Part shown: positions 15,662 through 24,642 of the stretch, one piece after another | Numbering within the stretch: position 1 is the stretch's first letter | Layout: the number at the start of each line of letters is the position of its first letter | Assembly (NCBI GenBank): GCA_947625165.1 | Contig: CANQNH010000009.1 | Span: 1-32,963, forward strand | Length of the DNA: 32,963 bases | Direction of reading: 5' to 3' | DNA from: an uncultured Clostridia bacterium | GTDB taxonomy: Bacteria; Bacillota; Clostridia; Christensenellales; UBA1242 | The notes under the pieces: generated by a model | Database searches by the model: none | What the model saw: the letters and a program-made list of their open reading frames with translations, nothing else | What the model was told of the DNA's origin: nothing | Position numbers and translations under genes: made by a program

Positions 15662-16957
15662 CTAGTCTTCTGTTTTGACAATGTTTTCTTCCAAATGTGC
15701 TTTTCGAAATTCCTCATCTTGTTTGATGAGCGTTTTTTCCAGCCAAATCAAACTCAGCCCATAGCAAGCATACATCAAAACAACAACTCCAAGCGCAATT
15801 TTAAGGAAAATTGTTCCGCCGCCCGTCATTCCATCAAACAATCCTGCAAAAATGAGGAAGAGCGAGCCCAAAATTCTCCCAAGTCCAAGCGAAAATTCGG
15901 ACAACGCATTGCTTTCCAAAATGTGTGAATGCAGCGACAACACTCTGACCACGCCCGACCTTCTGCTGTCTGAGATTGACATCAAAATGACATTTAGTGT
16001 CACATAAACGCCATAGAAAAGCACGATTGTTATTTGATTTGTTGCCGTCAAAATTGCCACAATTGTGCAAGCAACAAGCGCAACAGTTGGAGCGATAAAG
16101 GCAACGCAGCGCTTTTTGCGATAGAATTTCAGATAGAAAAACATTGTCAAAAGCGAACAAGCAGTGAAAATGGACTGAAACATTCCAAGACTTTCATTGC
16201 TTCCAAAATTGGAAATAACCAAAATTGTGATGAGCGTGGTGAAACAGTCATAGGACGCACCACGAAAGAAATTTTGAAGATAAACAAGCCAAAGTGCCTT
16301 GTTTTGCTTGCGATTTTGCCACATATATTTTGTGAATTTTGGCACATTGAAACTTTGTTGATAGCTTTTCTTTGGCCTGATGAGGAACGAGAAAACAACA
16401 AGAAGCGCTGCAACGCCAAACATTATGTAAGTCACAATGGAGAAGTCGATGTCCGCCAAAAATCCAAGTGAGATTGGAAAAGCGATGTAAACCATTTGGA
16501 ACATAATTTTTTTGACGGCGAAAAACTTGACTTGATGTTTGCTGGAAATTGTTTCGGCAGTCAGGCCGTTGTAACCTGCGGAATAAAGCCCAAAACCAAG
16601 CCCATAGACAGCAGCAATCAGCGGCACAAAAGTTGCGAGGTTGTTTTGGAGGAAATATACAAGAAGCACCACGCCAGCCAGAAGAATTGAGCCAAGCGAA
16701 ACAAACAAACTTTTGTTGATTTTTTTGAGAGCGAAGCCTGTGACGGAATAGCTGCCTGACAAAACGATGTAGTAAATCACATAAAAAAGTCCAATGCTGA
16801 TGATTTGCGAGGAAATGCCATCCCCACTGCCTGATTTTAAGATTTTTGAAACGAAAAACAAGTCAATAAAAATGCACATCACTGCCTGCAAGCAGTCGCA
16901 CGCAATGATTGAAATTCCGCTCAAATCAAAGACTGAATTTTTAGATTTTCTTTGCAT
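15662..16957 (-). CDS. Major facilitator superfamily transporter
   Basis: This 431-residue protein has about 12 membrane segments in two six-helix halves, with a central cytoplasmic loop (RPKKSYQQSFNVPKF) and a charged C-terminal tail. This is the layout of MFS transporters. No motif identifies the substrate. The ATG at 16957 is preceded by GAGGAAGG and lies inside the last codons of the P-type ATPase gene (17-bp overlap), so the two are co-transcribed and probably coupled in translation. That suggests a linked transport role but does not prove it. A longer frame from 17029 has no ribosome site and lies fully in the ATPase coding region. MFS family is well supported; a drug exporter and a nutrient importer are equally possible. 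Confidence 0.8.
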   Translation of the reverse strand: MQRKSKNSVFDLSGISIIACDCLQAVMCIFIDLFFVSKILKSGSGDGISSQIISIGLFYVIYYIVLSGSYSVTGFALKKINKSLFVSLGSILLAGVVLLVYFLQNNLATFVPLIAAVYGLGFGLYSAGYNGLTAETISSKHQVKFFAVKKIMFQMVYIAFPISLGFLADIDFSIVTYIMFGVAALLVVFSFLIRPKKSYQQSFNVPKFTKYMWQNRKQNKALWLVYLQNFFRGASYDCFTTLITILVISNFGSNESLGMFQSIFTACSLLTMFFYLKFYRKKRCVAFIAPTVALVACTIVAILTATNQITIVLFYGVYVTLNVILMSISDSRRSGVVRVLSLHSHILESNALSEFSLGLGRILGSLFLIFAGLFDGMTGGGTIFLKIALGVVVLMYACYGLSLIWLEKTLIKQDEEFRKAHLEENIVKTED

Positions 16958-19718
16958 TTTCCTTCCTCTTTTGTGCAATTCTGATGAAAAGTTTGACAAC
17001 TTCAAAATATGGAATGATGAGCAGTGCAACCCCCACTGCCAGCAGCCACTGCCACCAATTTATTGTTGTGATGCCAAGTGCATCTTGAAGTGGAGTGATT
17101 GGCACAAGCACGATGAGAATGGTCAAAAGGAAAGAACCCAAAAATGCCCAATTCAAAATTTTGTTGTCAAAGATTGGGCGAGAAAACAACGATTGTGTTT
17201 GGCTTTTAAGGTTGAACGCGTGCAGTTGTTCGGCAAGGCAAAGATAGACAAAGCAAACAGTTGTCACAACTGCTGGGTCAAGTTTGACAGCGTATGTCAA
17301 AACGCAGAAAATTGTCAGCAAACAAACAGAAACAAACACTGCGGAAGAGAGAATGTTGACACCCGCATCCCCTTTGAAAAGGCTGCCCGAATTTTTGATT
17401 GGTTTGCGTTTCATGATGTCTTTTTCGGCTTTTTCAAAACCGAGCGCAAGCCCCAGGAATGTGTCAGAAACAAAGTTTATCCAAAGAAGAAGTGCTGGCG
17501 TGAAGAATGCCCCTTCGTGCGGCAAGAAAAGATAAATCACTGTCAGCGAGATGAGTTCGGCAATCGAAGTTCCAAGCAAAAACATCAGAATTTTCAAAAT
17601 CGTGCTGTAAATTCTGCGCCCTTCTTTGACAGCGCCAACAATGGTTGTGAAGTTGTCGTCAGTCAAAATCATATCGGCAGCCTCTTTGGTGACATCTGTG
17701 CCTGTGATGCCCATTCCGACACCAATGTCCGCCGCCTTGATGCTTGGAGCATCATTCACTCCATCGCCCGTCATAGCCACAATTTTGTCATGTTTTTTCA
17801 GTGCTTTGACAATTTTCACCTTATGTTCTGGACTGACACGCGCATAGACTTGATATTTTTCCACAACTTCGCAAAATTTTTCGTCATCAATTTGGTCAAG
17901 TTCTTGGCCGGTGATAACTCCCGTCTTGCTGCTGCAAATGCCAAGTTCCTGCGCAATCGCAAAAGCGGTGTCCTTGTGGTCACCCGTTATCATAATCGTT
18001 GTTATGCCCGCCTGTTTGCAGGTTTTGATTGCCTCTTTCACCTCTTCACGCGGAGGGTCAATCATCCCGACAAGCCCAAGAAAGCACAGGTCAAATTCGG
18101 TGTTTTCAGAAGTCGGCTTTGAAACCTTGTCAACAACCTTATATGCAAACGCAAGGTTTCGCAGCGCTTTTGATGCAAAATCGGTGTTGACGGACAGCAC
18201 GTGTTCTTTGTCGGCAGCAGTCATTCTTCTGATTTTTCCATTCTCCATAATTCTGTTGCAGCGGCTCAAGATGTTGTCCACAGCACCTTTGGTGTAGGCA
18301 TACACCTTCCCATCAACCTCATTGAATGTGGTCATAAGTTTTCGCTCGCTGTCAAACGGAATTTCGTTCACGCGCCTAAATTTGCCTTCCAGATTTTCTT
18401 TGTTGAAGCCCATTCGATAGCCATAATGCACAAGAGCAATCTCTGTTGGGTCACCGATGGATTGCAACTTGTCATCCTCAAATCGAACTTTTGTATCATT
18501 GCAAAGAAGCATACACCTCAAAAGTTCTTCCATATTTCTGTCGCCAGAAAAAGAGTTGTTTTCTTCAATCTGGTCAAGCGTTAACACGTTTTCCACAGCA
18601 TTGCCCTGAACAACTTCCTCTTTTTGCATTTTGTTTAGGTCTGCGCAACGATATCCAAAAAAGAACACCCTTTTCACAGTCATTTTGTTCAGTGTCAAAG
18701 TGCCGGTTTTGTCCGAGCATATCACTTCCGTGCTGCCCAAAGTTTCCACAGCAGGCAAGGTTTTGACAATCGCGCGCTGCTCACTCATTCGTTTCACACC
18801 CATTGAAAGTGTCACTGTGTTGCAGGCAGGCAGCCCCTCCGGAACGGCACACACTGCGATTGCGATTGCCAGCGAGAACGAAGAGAACACATTTTTGGTC
18901 ATTATGATTTCAACAATGAAAACCGCCAAGCAAACAAGCAGCACCAGCACCGTGATGATGATGCTTGTTTTCTTAATTCTTTTTGTCAACGGAGTGACTG
19001 TGTTGTCCATCTCATTGAGAGCGGAGGCAATTTTTCCGATTTCGGTGTTCATTCCTGTGGCAACAACAACTCCCACACCGCGCCCATATGTGACAACACT
19101 GCCCATAAACGCCATATTCACCCTGTCGCCAAGCACAGAGTTGTCTGGCAAAAGGGAGTTTGCCTCTTTTTCAACAGCCACGCTCTCGCCGGTCAGGGCG
19201 CTTTCTTCAATTTTGAGAGAGTTTGTTTCAATCAGCCTCAAATCCGCAGGCACAATGTCGCCTGCCTCCAAAATCACGATGTCGCCAACAACAAGCTCTT
19301 CACTTTTGATTTTGCAGGAACGTTTGTTGCGCAGCACTTTGCAATATGGTTTTGTCATATTCCTCAAAGCGTCCATCGCCTTTTCGCTTTTTCGCTCTTG
19401 CATAAAGCCGACAATGGCATTGAACACAACAACAAAAAAGATGATGCCTGCATCGATAAACTCACTTGTTGTGCCCTCAATTGCACCAATCACAACACTC
19501 ACAATGCAACTGACAATCAGCACAACAATCAAAATGTCCTTAAACTGCTCCAAAAACTTCAAAAAAGGACTTTTTCGCTTTTTCTGCGCAAGAGCATTTT
19601 TGCCGTTTTGCTCCAACCTTGTTTTTGCTTCAGCATAAGAAAGACCTTGTGCAGATGTCTGCAGATTTTCAAAAGTTTGCTCAACTGTTTGTGAATAAAA
19701 ATTTGTTGAATTGCTCAT
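16941..19718 (-). CDS. Calcium-transporting P-type ATPase (type II)
   Basis: This 925-residue pump has the type II order: N-terminal cation-ATPase domain, M1-M2, actuator TGES (176-179), M4 with CAVPEGLPACN (PEGLP 293-297), the phosphorylated Asp 336 in CSDKTGTLT, a nucleotide domain, MITGDHKDTA, TGDGVNDAPSIKAADIG, and six C-terminal membrane helices. M6 reads LLWINFVSDTFLGLALGFE, with the Asn and Asp that bind calcium; M5 has SIAELISL, keeping Glu but lacking the Asn of the SERCA site I, as in one-site pumps. It most likely exports Ca2+. The ATG at 19718 has no ribosome site; TATAAT lies only 9 nt upstream, which suggests a near-leaderless mRNA. The MFS gene overlaps its 3' end. Confidence 0.93.
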   Translation of the reverse strand: MSNSTNFYSQTVEQTFENLQTSAQGLSYAEAKTRLEQNGKNALAQKKRKSPFLKFLEQFKDILIVVLIVSCIVSVVIGAIEGTTSEFIDAGIIFFVVVFNAIVGFMQERKSEKAMDALRNMTKPYCKVLRNKRSCKIKSEELVVGDIVILEAGDIVPADLRLIETNSLKIEESALTGESVAVEKEANSLLPDNSVLGDRVNMAFMGSVVTYGRGVGVVVATGMNTEIGKIASALNEMDNTVTPLTKRIKKTSIIITVLVLLVCLAVFIVEIIMTKNVFSSFSLAIAIAVCAVPEGLPACNTVTLSMGVKRMSEQRAIVKTLPAVETLGSTEVICSDKTGTLTLNKMTVKRVFFFGYRCADLNKMQKEEVVQGNAVENVLTLDQIEENNSFSGDRNMEELLRCMLLCNDTKVRFEDDKLQSIGDPTEIALVHYGYRMGFNKENLEGKFRRVNEIPFDSERKLMTTFNEVDGKVYAYTKGAVDNILSRCNRIMENGKIRRMTAADKEHVLSVNTDFASKALRNLAFAYKVVDKVSKPTSENTEFDLCFLGLVGMIDPPREEVKEAIKTCKQAGITTIMITGDHKDTAFAIAQELGICSSKTGVITGQELDQIDDEKFCEVVEKYQVYARVSPEHKVKIVKALKKHDKIVAMTGDGVNDAPSIKAADIGVGMGITGTDVTKEAADMILTDDNFTTIVGAVKEGRRIYSTILKILMFLLGTSIAELISLTVIYLFLPHEGAFFTPALLLWINFVSDTFLGLALGFEKAEKDIMKRKPIKNSGSLFKGDAGVNILSSAVFVSVCLLTIFCVLTYAVKLDPAVVTTVCFVYLCLAEQLHAFNLKSQTQSLFSRPIFDNKILNWAFLGSFLLTILIVLVPITPLQDALGITTINWWQWLLAVGVALLIIPYFEVVKLFIRIAQKRKENAKKI

Positions 19719-19727
19719 ATAGTTTAT

Positions 19728-19755
19728 ATTATAACAATATTTATATTTTTTTCAA
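19728..19755 (-). promoter_or_regulatory. ATPase promoter placing the start site at the ATG
   Basis: Minus-strand TTGAAA (19755-19750), 16 bp, TATAAT (19733-19728). Only 9 nt separate the -10 from the ATG at 19718, so the RNA would start about 2-3 nt before the start codon. Confidence 0.6.
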
Positions 19756-19810
19756 ATAAAATAACAAAAAAACACATCTTTGTTTGTAAATATTTCAAAA
19801 TTTTGGCAAC

Positions 19811-19833
19811 AAAAAAACCACCATTTCTGGTGG
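19811..19833 (-). terminator. Intrinsic terminator of the coiled-coil protein gene
   Basis: On the minus strand CCACCA, GAAA, TGGTGG is followed by seven T. Confidence 0.93.
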
Positions 19834-19841
19834 CTTTTATC

Positions 19842-20951
19842 TTAGTTTTCGCCTTGTTCTGCTTCAATTCTTGCAATTTCAGATTGATAGAAAGCGATTT
19901 CGTTTTTAAGTTCTTCGTTTCTCTTGCTGAGAACTCCATACATCTTTTCAAGAAGTGGATATCTCTCTTCGTTTTTCTTCATAACTTCTTCACAGTGCTG
20001 AACTGAAAGTTTGAGACCATCCAGAAGGTCCAAATCTTCGGCAAGTTTCTTTGCCTTTTCCTCGTCAATGTCAGCATAGTTGTTCACGCCATAAAGAAGA
20101 ACTTTCTGTTTTGCAACAAGGGCTTCTTTTCTTCTGAGTTTTCTCTCGTCACGCTCGTGTGTTGTCCAAACTCTGCGAAGTGGTGTGTATTCTTTCTTGC
20201 ATTGTTTAAACTCTTTCTCAGTTGTTCTCAGACTTTCTTCAGCAGCAGCAAGTCTTGCTTTAAGTTCGTCAAGTGAAAGATTTTGAACGATTGTTGTTGT
20301 CACAACTTCTCTCACAGGCTCAGCCTTCTGTGCTGCAAGACTGCGTTTTGCCTCTTCCAACTCTCTGACCATTTGCTCATATCTTGCTTTTTCGTCTGCC
20401 AAAGCCTGTCTTTCATCTGCAAGAGTGTCAACAGGTTCTGTCTCCTCTTCAACTGTTTCTTCAGCAACTTCCTCAACAGGCTCTTCAACGGTTTCTGTTT
20501 CCTCAACAGTTTCTTCTTCTGCTGCCTCATTTTCTTCCATTTCAGCCTGCATTCTGCGGATGAGTTCTTGACGTCTTGCTTCCAGATATGCTCTTCTTTC
20601 AGCATTTTCACGTTCTTCTTCGTCTGCTTCTGCTTGAGCTGCAACTTGCTCTTCTTGAGCCTTAGTTTCATTCACTTCTGTCACTTTTGTTTCGTCAACA
20701 ACTGTTTCAACCTTTTGTGGTTGAGCGTCAAGAGAATAGTCGACAACAGCAACATTTTTGTTGGCCTTTTTCTTGTCGCCAAGGTCAAGAGGTTCGTCAT
20801 TTGTATCTTTGCGAACGATTGCCGAAACAGCCTCCCACAAGAAATACAAAATCAAAGCACCTGCAACAACAACGCCGATAATGATGAAAATGTCCAAAAT
20901 CAAAGCGTCAGTGTTCAAGTTTGATGGTGCATTCAAAAGAGATTTAAACAT
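19842..20951 (-). CDS. Membrane-anchored acidic coiled-coil protein, unknown
   Basis: I do not recognise this 369-residue protein. A single membrane segment lies at about 18-40 (LDIFIIIGVVVAGALILYFLW), followed by a Val/Lys/Glu-rich linker, an Ala/Glu/Arg helix (about 105-140), a low-complexity acidic block (repeats of EETVEE and EPVEEV, about 143-176), and a long coiled coil to the end with heptad-like Leu. The middle of the coiled coil is basic (HERDERKLRRKEALVAKQK). The ATG at 20951 has AGGAAGGT upstream. It is a one-gene unit just downstream of ssrA, with its own terminator. The make-up (one helix, acidic spacer, coiled coil) resembles bacterial cytoskeletal or division scaffold proteins such as EzrA-like proteins, but there is no clear homology; this is inference. 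Confidence 0.78.
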   Translation of the reverse strand: MFKSLLNAPSNLNTDALILDIFIIIGVVVAGALILYFLWEAVSAIVRKDTNDEPLDLGDKKKANKNVAVVDYSLDAQPQKVETVVDETKVTEVNETKAQEEQVAAQAEADEEERENAERRAYLEARRQELIRRMQAEMEENEAAEEETVEETETVEEPVEEVAEETVEEETEPVDTLADERQALADEKARYEQMVRELEEAKRSLAAQKAEPVREVVTTTIVQNLSLDELKARLAAAEESLRTTEKEFKQCKKEYTPLRRVWTTHERDERKLRRKEALVAKQKVLLYGVNNYADIDEEKAKKLAEDLDLLDGLKLSVQHCEEVMKKNEERYPLLEKMYGVLSKRNEELKNEIAFYQSEIARIEAEQGEN

Positions 20952-21064
20952 AGCAATTTACCTTCCTTTTTTCGTTTTTTTTGAGTTTTTTGCTCAAAAA
21001 TTCAACTTTTTTGTGATTTTTTCACAATTTTTGCATTTGAAGTTCAATTCAAGCAATTCAGATT

Positions 21065-21454
21065 TGGTGGAGACGGAGGGAATTGAACCCTCGTCCGAAA
21101 ACAAAACCAGACATTTTTCTACACGCTTAGTTTATGATTAAAATTCGTTTTTAAATCGCCCATAAACAAGTTTCAAAAACTAGCCTTTAAAATTTTTTGT
21201 GGTCACAAAGGCAACTCGCCACAAAGTTTTGCCAGATTTGATGCTCGGTCTTTCAGTCGGCAACACCGAAAGCGAACAGATTGAAAAATTCAATCAGGGT
21301 TGTCGTTTCAAACTTAGGCAGCAACAGCTGTGTTGAATGAAACAACGTTGTCATTGTTTGCGTTTATTCGCTTGCTCCTGTTTAGGTGTAGGGGCGCCAC
21401 CGCGTGCTTTGCGTGTCCAGTCTTAAAATTCCCGTCGAAACCAAAATCGTCCCC
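21065..21454 (-). ncRNA. ssrA: tmRNA (ssrA)
   Basis: The 390-nt RNA rescues stalled ribosomes. Its 5' end GGGGACGATTTTGGTTTCGA and 3' end with T arm GAGGGTTCAATTCCCTC and CGTCTCCACCA form the tRNA-Ala-like domain (GGGGACG/CGTCTCC, encoded CCA). The tag reading frame lies at 21361-21314, and pseudoknot-forming segments follow. smpB, its protein partner, lies 59 nt upstream. Confidence 0.97.
21314..21361 (-). other. tmRNA tag reading frame
   Basis: Starting at the resume codon GCA (21361-21359), the tag reads ANNDNVVSFNTAVAA and ends at TAA. The AVAA end is close to the usual LAA/AAA signal for ClpXP-type proteases. Confidence 0.93.
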
Positions 21455-21513
21455 TTGCTCAAAAACAAAAATCCAAACGCAGCAGATTTTGTTTTTGCCC
21501 CGAAAGTGCAGCG

Positions 21514-21954
21514 TCAAATGCTCGACCTTTCGATTTCCCTTTTGACAGCCTTTTCTTTCAAGGAAGCCCTTTTGTCGTAAAGTTTTTTGCCTTTTGCAAG
21601 GCCAATCTCCACTTTCACGCGACCAGCAGCATTGATGTATAGTTTTGTCGCGATGATTGTGCAACCTTTTTCTTTTGCCAAACGCTCAAACTTTTGAATT
21701 TCGCTTTTGTTGAGAAGCAATTTTCTTGTTCGTCTCTCGTCTGGTTTGAAAGATGAGGTTTTTTCGTAAGGTTTGATGTATGCATTTTTGAGGAACATTT
21801 CGCCATTCTTAACTTGCACAAAACTGTCCAACAAACTTGCTCCGCCAGCCCTCACAGATTTGACTTCACAACCTTCCAAAACAATTCCAGCCTCAACCAA
21901 GTCTGAAACGAAGTAATCAAAAAATGCTTTCTTATTGTTTGATATGACCTTCAT
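21514..21954 (-). CDS. smpB: SsrA-binding protein SmpB
   Basis: SmpB binds tmRNA and places it in the ribosomal A site. The 146-residue protein has NKKAFFDYFVSDLVEAGIVL, LEGCEVKSVRAGGASLLDSF and GRVKVEIGLAKGKKLYDKR, the full family signature, followed by the basic tail (REIERSSI) that enters the mRNA channel. Length is typical. The ATG at 21954 follows AGGAGAGGAA. A TTGAAA-17-TATAAT promoter ends only 10 nt before the ATG and overlaps the ribosome site, so transcripts from it would be nearly leaderless, while read-through from rnr would carry the full site. ssrA follows immediately. Confidence 0.97.
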   Translation of the reverse strand: MKVISNNKKAFFDYFVSDLVEAGIVLEGCEVKSVRAGGASLLDSFVQVKNGEMFLKNAYIKPYEKTSSFKPDERRTRKLLLNKSEIQKFERLAKEKGCTIIATKLYINAAGRVKVEIGLAKGKKLYDKRASLKEKAVKREIERSSI

Positions 21955-21964
21955 TTCCTCTCCT

Positions 21965-21993
21965 ATTATAGCACTTAATTTTCAAGATTTCAA
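21965..21993 (-). promoter_or_regulatory. smpB promoter overlapping the ribosome site
   Basis: Minus-strand TTGAAA (21993-21988), 17 bp, TATAAT (21970-21965) with TGC before it. AGGAG follows the -10 directly, and the ATG is 10 nt away. The rest of the gap to rnr (21994-22179) is AT-rich without other signals. Confidence 0.55.
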
Positions 21994-22179
21994 TAGACTT
22001 TTCAAAAAAAATCACAAATTTTTCAACTTTTTTTGATTTTTTCGAAGATTTTTGCCATTTTTTGCCCATTTTTTATCAAAAAGCGCCCAAAACAGCGGAA
22101 TTTTATCTGCTCAAAAAGTCAAAAAACATTGTTTTTTCAAGCAAATTTTGTGAAAAAAGTGAAAAAAACCTCTCATTTT

Positions 22180-24273
22180 TCAATTTTCGACCAATTTGAA
22201 GTCAAGGTTACGCGTGTGCAAATTGACATTTGTCAATTCAACTTTCACTTTGTCGCCAATGGAATAGGTGTGAAAACCGCCTTTCAATTTCAACTGTTTT
22301 TCCAGGAAAAGATAGGCGTCTTGCGGCAAATCATCAATTTTGACAAGCCCTTCAACAGTGTTCTCCAAAGCAACAAAAATTCCAAAATTTGTCACCGAAG
22401 AGATTGATGCATCAAACTGCTCACCCACCCTGTCTTTCATAAGATAAGCTTTCCACAAATCGTCAACATCGCGCTCTGCCATATCAGCATTTCTTTCGCA
22501 AGAAGATGATTGCTCTGCACTGTCAAAGGCAAATTCGTCAAGTTCAAGTTTTCTTTCCTCTGTCAACTGTCCGCCGCTGTGAAGCCACTCTTTGATGATG
22601 CGGTGAATGGTCAGATCGGGATATCGTCTTATCGGCGAGGTGAAGTGACAATAGTCCACAAGCGCAAGGCCAAAATGCCCCAAGTCCTTGTTGGAATATT
22701 TTGCCTTTTGCATTGAGCGAAGAACAATCTTGTTGACAACATCTTTTGCCCCCAGATTTTCAACGCTGTCCAAAATTTGTTGGAAATATGCTGGCACGAT
22801 TGGGTCAGGAATGGCAGGATATTTCACCCCAATTCCTTTCAGAAAATCACACACCGACAAAACCCTTTCTCTTGTTGGTGCTTCGTGAACACGATAGACA
22901 AACGGAACACCTTTTGTGCGGAAATGCTTTGCGATTGTTTCGTTTGCCAAAACCATAAAGTCCTCAATCAGCCTGTGAGCCTCGTTGCGTTCTCTTCTTG
23001 TCAAATCAACAGCCATACCATTTTGGTCAAAAACAAACTGAACCTCAGGGATTTCCAAGTCAAGCGCTCCGCGAAGAGTGGTGTTTTTTTCCAAAATGTC
23101 ACAAAGTTCCCTCATCAAAAGGAAGTCCTTTTGCAATTTTTCGGTTTTTTTGTTGAGGTTTTTGCCGGTTATGGCGTCATAGACTTCATCATATGTCAAT
23201 CTTGCAACACTTTTTATCACACTTTCGCAAATTTTGTGGTCAATAACCTTGCCGGAAAAATCCACTTTCATTATGCACGACAGCGTCAACCTTTCAACGC
23301 CCTCATTGAGCGAGCAAATTCCGTTTGACAAACTTTTTGGCAGCATTGGAAGCACCGAAGTTGGAAAATAAACGCTTGTGCCGCGCCTATATGCCTCCTC
23401 ATCAAAAACGCTGCCTTGTGGGACATATTCCCCCACATCAGCAATATGCACACCAAGTTCAAAAAAGGTGTCAAATTTTTTTATGCTGACAGCATCATCA
23501 AGGTCCTTGGCATCAGCACCATCAATGGTGAAAATTGTTTCTTTTGTCAGGTCAAGCCTGTTTTTTTTCTGCTTTTCCGAGATTGTTGCAGGAACATTTT
23601 TTTCAGCATCAACCACCTGAGATGGAAAATTTTCAAAAAGACTGTGGTCACGAATAATCGAAAGTTCCAAAGCCTTCACATCATCTTGAAAACCCAAAAT
23701 TTCCTCAACAATTGCCTTGACTTTGCCTTTTTCTGTGCGGATAATTTTTGCCAAAACCTTCATATTTTTGGCAATCTTCATCCCCGTTTTTTGAATTGGA
23801 ATTTCATATGAAATTTTGTTGTTGTCCGGGTCCAAGAAAAAGTTTCCGCCAACCACATCCACCGTGCCAACCAAACTTTCAAGTTCTTTGAATATTGACA
23901 CAATTTCGCCATCACACCCATCCTCGCTTTGCGAAAGGATTTTCACAATCACACCTTCACCATCAAGCGCGCCAAGCGTTTTGTTTGCAGGAATAAAAAC
24001 ATCGTTTGAAAAACCATCAACCTTCACAAATCCAAAACCTTTGGCAGTGCCAAAAAACTCCCCTTTCACATATCCGTGAGAAGGAATGGTGATGAATTTG
24101 TTTTTTCTTATTTCAAAAATTTCGCCGTTTGAAACAAGAGAATAAAAAATCTTCTTTGTTTCACTTTCGTCAATTTCAAGAGAATTTGACAAAAAGAGAA
24201 ATAGTTTGTCCACATTTGAGAAAACCAAACTATTTCCATCCAAAAGTTCCAAAATTTTCTTACGCTTTGTCAT
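22180..24273 (-). CDS. rnr: Ribonuclease R
   Basis: RNase R degrades structured RNA 3' to 5' and clears mRNA with tmRNA. The 697-residue protein has an N-terminal winged-helix-like part (1-60), a cold-shock OB domain (GTAKGFGFVKVDGFSNDVFI, about 75), an RNB catalytic domain (about 235-560) with the Asp cluster DGADAKDLDDAVSI and later YCHFTSPIRRYPDLTIHRII, and a C-terminal S1 domain (GEQFDASISSVTNFGIFVAL). The tail after S1 is short, lacking the Lys-rich extension of E. coli RNase R. The ATG at 24273 is chosen over a TTG at 24279 because AAAGGTG fits it better. It lies 12 nt after secG, with smpB 225 nt downstream: the classical secG-rnr-smpB-ssrA order. Confidence 0.96.
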   Translation of the reverse strand: MTKRKKILELLDGNSLVFSNVDKLFLFLSNSLEIDESETKKIFYSLVSNGEIFEIRKNKFITIPSHGYVKGEFFGTAKGFGFVKVDGFSNDVFIPANKTLGALDGEGVIVKILSQSEDGCDGEIVSIFKELESLVGTVDVVGGNFFLDPDNNKISYEIPIQKTGMKIAKNMKVLAKIIRTEKGKVKAIVEEILGFQDDVKALELSIIRDHSLFENFPSQVVDAEKNVPATISEKQKKNRLDLTKETIFTIDGADAKDLDDAVSIKKFDTFFELGVHIADVGEYVPQGSVFDEEAYRRGTSVYFPTSVLPMLPKSLSNGICSLNEGVERLTLSCIMKVDFSGKVIDHKICESVIKSVARLTYDEVYDAITGKNLNKKTEKLQKDFLLMRELCDILEKNTTLRGALDLEIPEVQFVFDQNGMAVDLTRRERNEAHRLIEDFMVLANETIAKHFRTKGVPFVYRVHEAPTRERVLSVCDFLKGIGVKYPAIPDPIVPAYFQQILDSVENLGAKDVVNKIVLRSMQKAKYSNKDLGHFGLALVDYCHFTSPIRRYPDLTIHRIIKEWLHSGGQLTEERKLELDEFAFDSAEQSSSCERNADMAERDVDDLWKAYLMKDRVGEQFDASISSVTNFGIFVALENTVEGLVKIDDLPQDAYLFLEKQLKLKGGFHTYSIGDKVKVELTNVNLHTRNLDFKLVEN

Positions 24274-24285
24274 TTGCAAGCACCT

Positions 24286-24603
24286 TTATGCGTGAGGATA
24301 AACCAAAATTGTGACGAAATACAAAATCACGCAAACAACAGCGATGCACGAAAAAATGATTGTGATAAGTTTCAATTTTCCATCGCGAGAGCCACCCTTG
24401 TTTTTGGAATAGTAACTCTCCTGTTGTCCGGTGATGACATCGGCATTGTTTGAATCCTCATTTTGAAAGAGGGTTGTCACAATGATGATGATTGCTGAAA
24501 GCACAACCAAGCAAAAAAGAACAATCCTGATGATCGGGAAAGAATTTGAAATCCAAGGTGCAACGACTGTGGTTTCGTCAAGTAAAGTTCCAAACATAAA
24601 CAT
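24286..24603 (-). CDS. secG: Preprotein translocase subunit SecG
   Basis: SecG is the small subunit of the SecYEG channel. This 105-residue protein has two membrane segments (about 24-44 and 80-101) joined by a polar loop (LFQNEDSNNADVITG), as expected. It is longer than usual (about 75), through a 20-residue N-terminal part and a longer loop. Direct position before rnr supports the call, as this pair is conserved in Firmicutes. The ATG at 24603 has AAGGAG 4 nt upstream; ATG 24597 (10 nt) is also possible. Confidence 0.8.
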   Translation of the reverse strand: MFMFGTLLDETTVVAPWISNSFPIIRIVLFCLVVLSAIIIIVTTLFQNEDSNNADVITGQQESYYSKNKGGSRDGKLKLITIIFSCIAVVCVILYFVTILVYPHA

Positions 24604-24642
24604 TCAACTCCTTAAAACAAACAAATTAGATTTTCACAAAAA

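Noticed and set aside
17284-17535. A reassignment of TGA to tryptophan
   Set aside because: TGA ends several genes in the window (pyk, tsaD) and the RF2 gene is present and intact.
16794-18122. Long plus-strand ORF of 442 codons opposite the ATPase and MFS genes
   Set aside because: It is antisense to two well-supported genes, has Cys/His/Asn-rich composition typical of shadow frames and no ribosome site.
18631-19638. Plus-strand ORF of 335 codons opposite the ATPase gene
   Set aside because: Ser/Thr-rich shadow frame of a conserved gene; no motif and no ribosome site.
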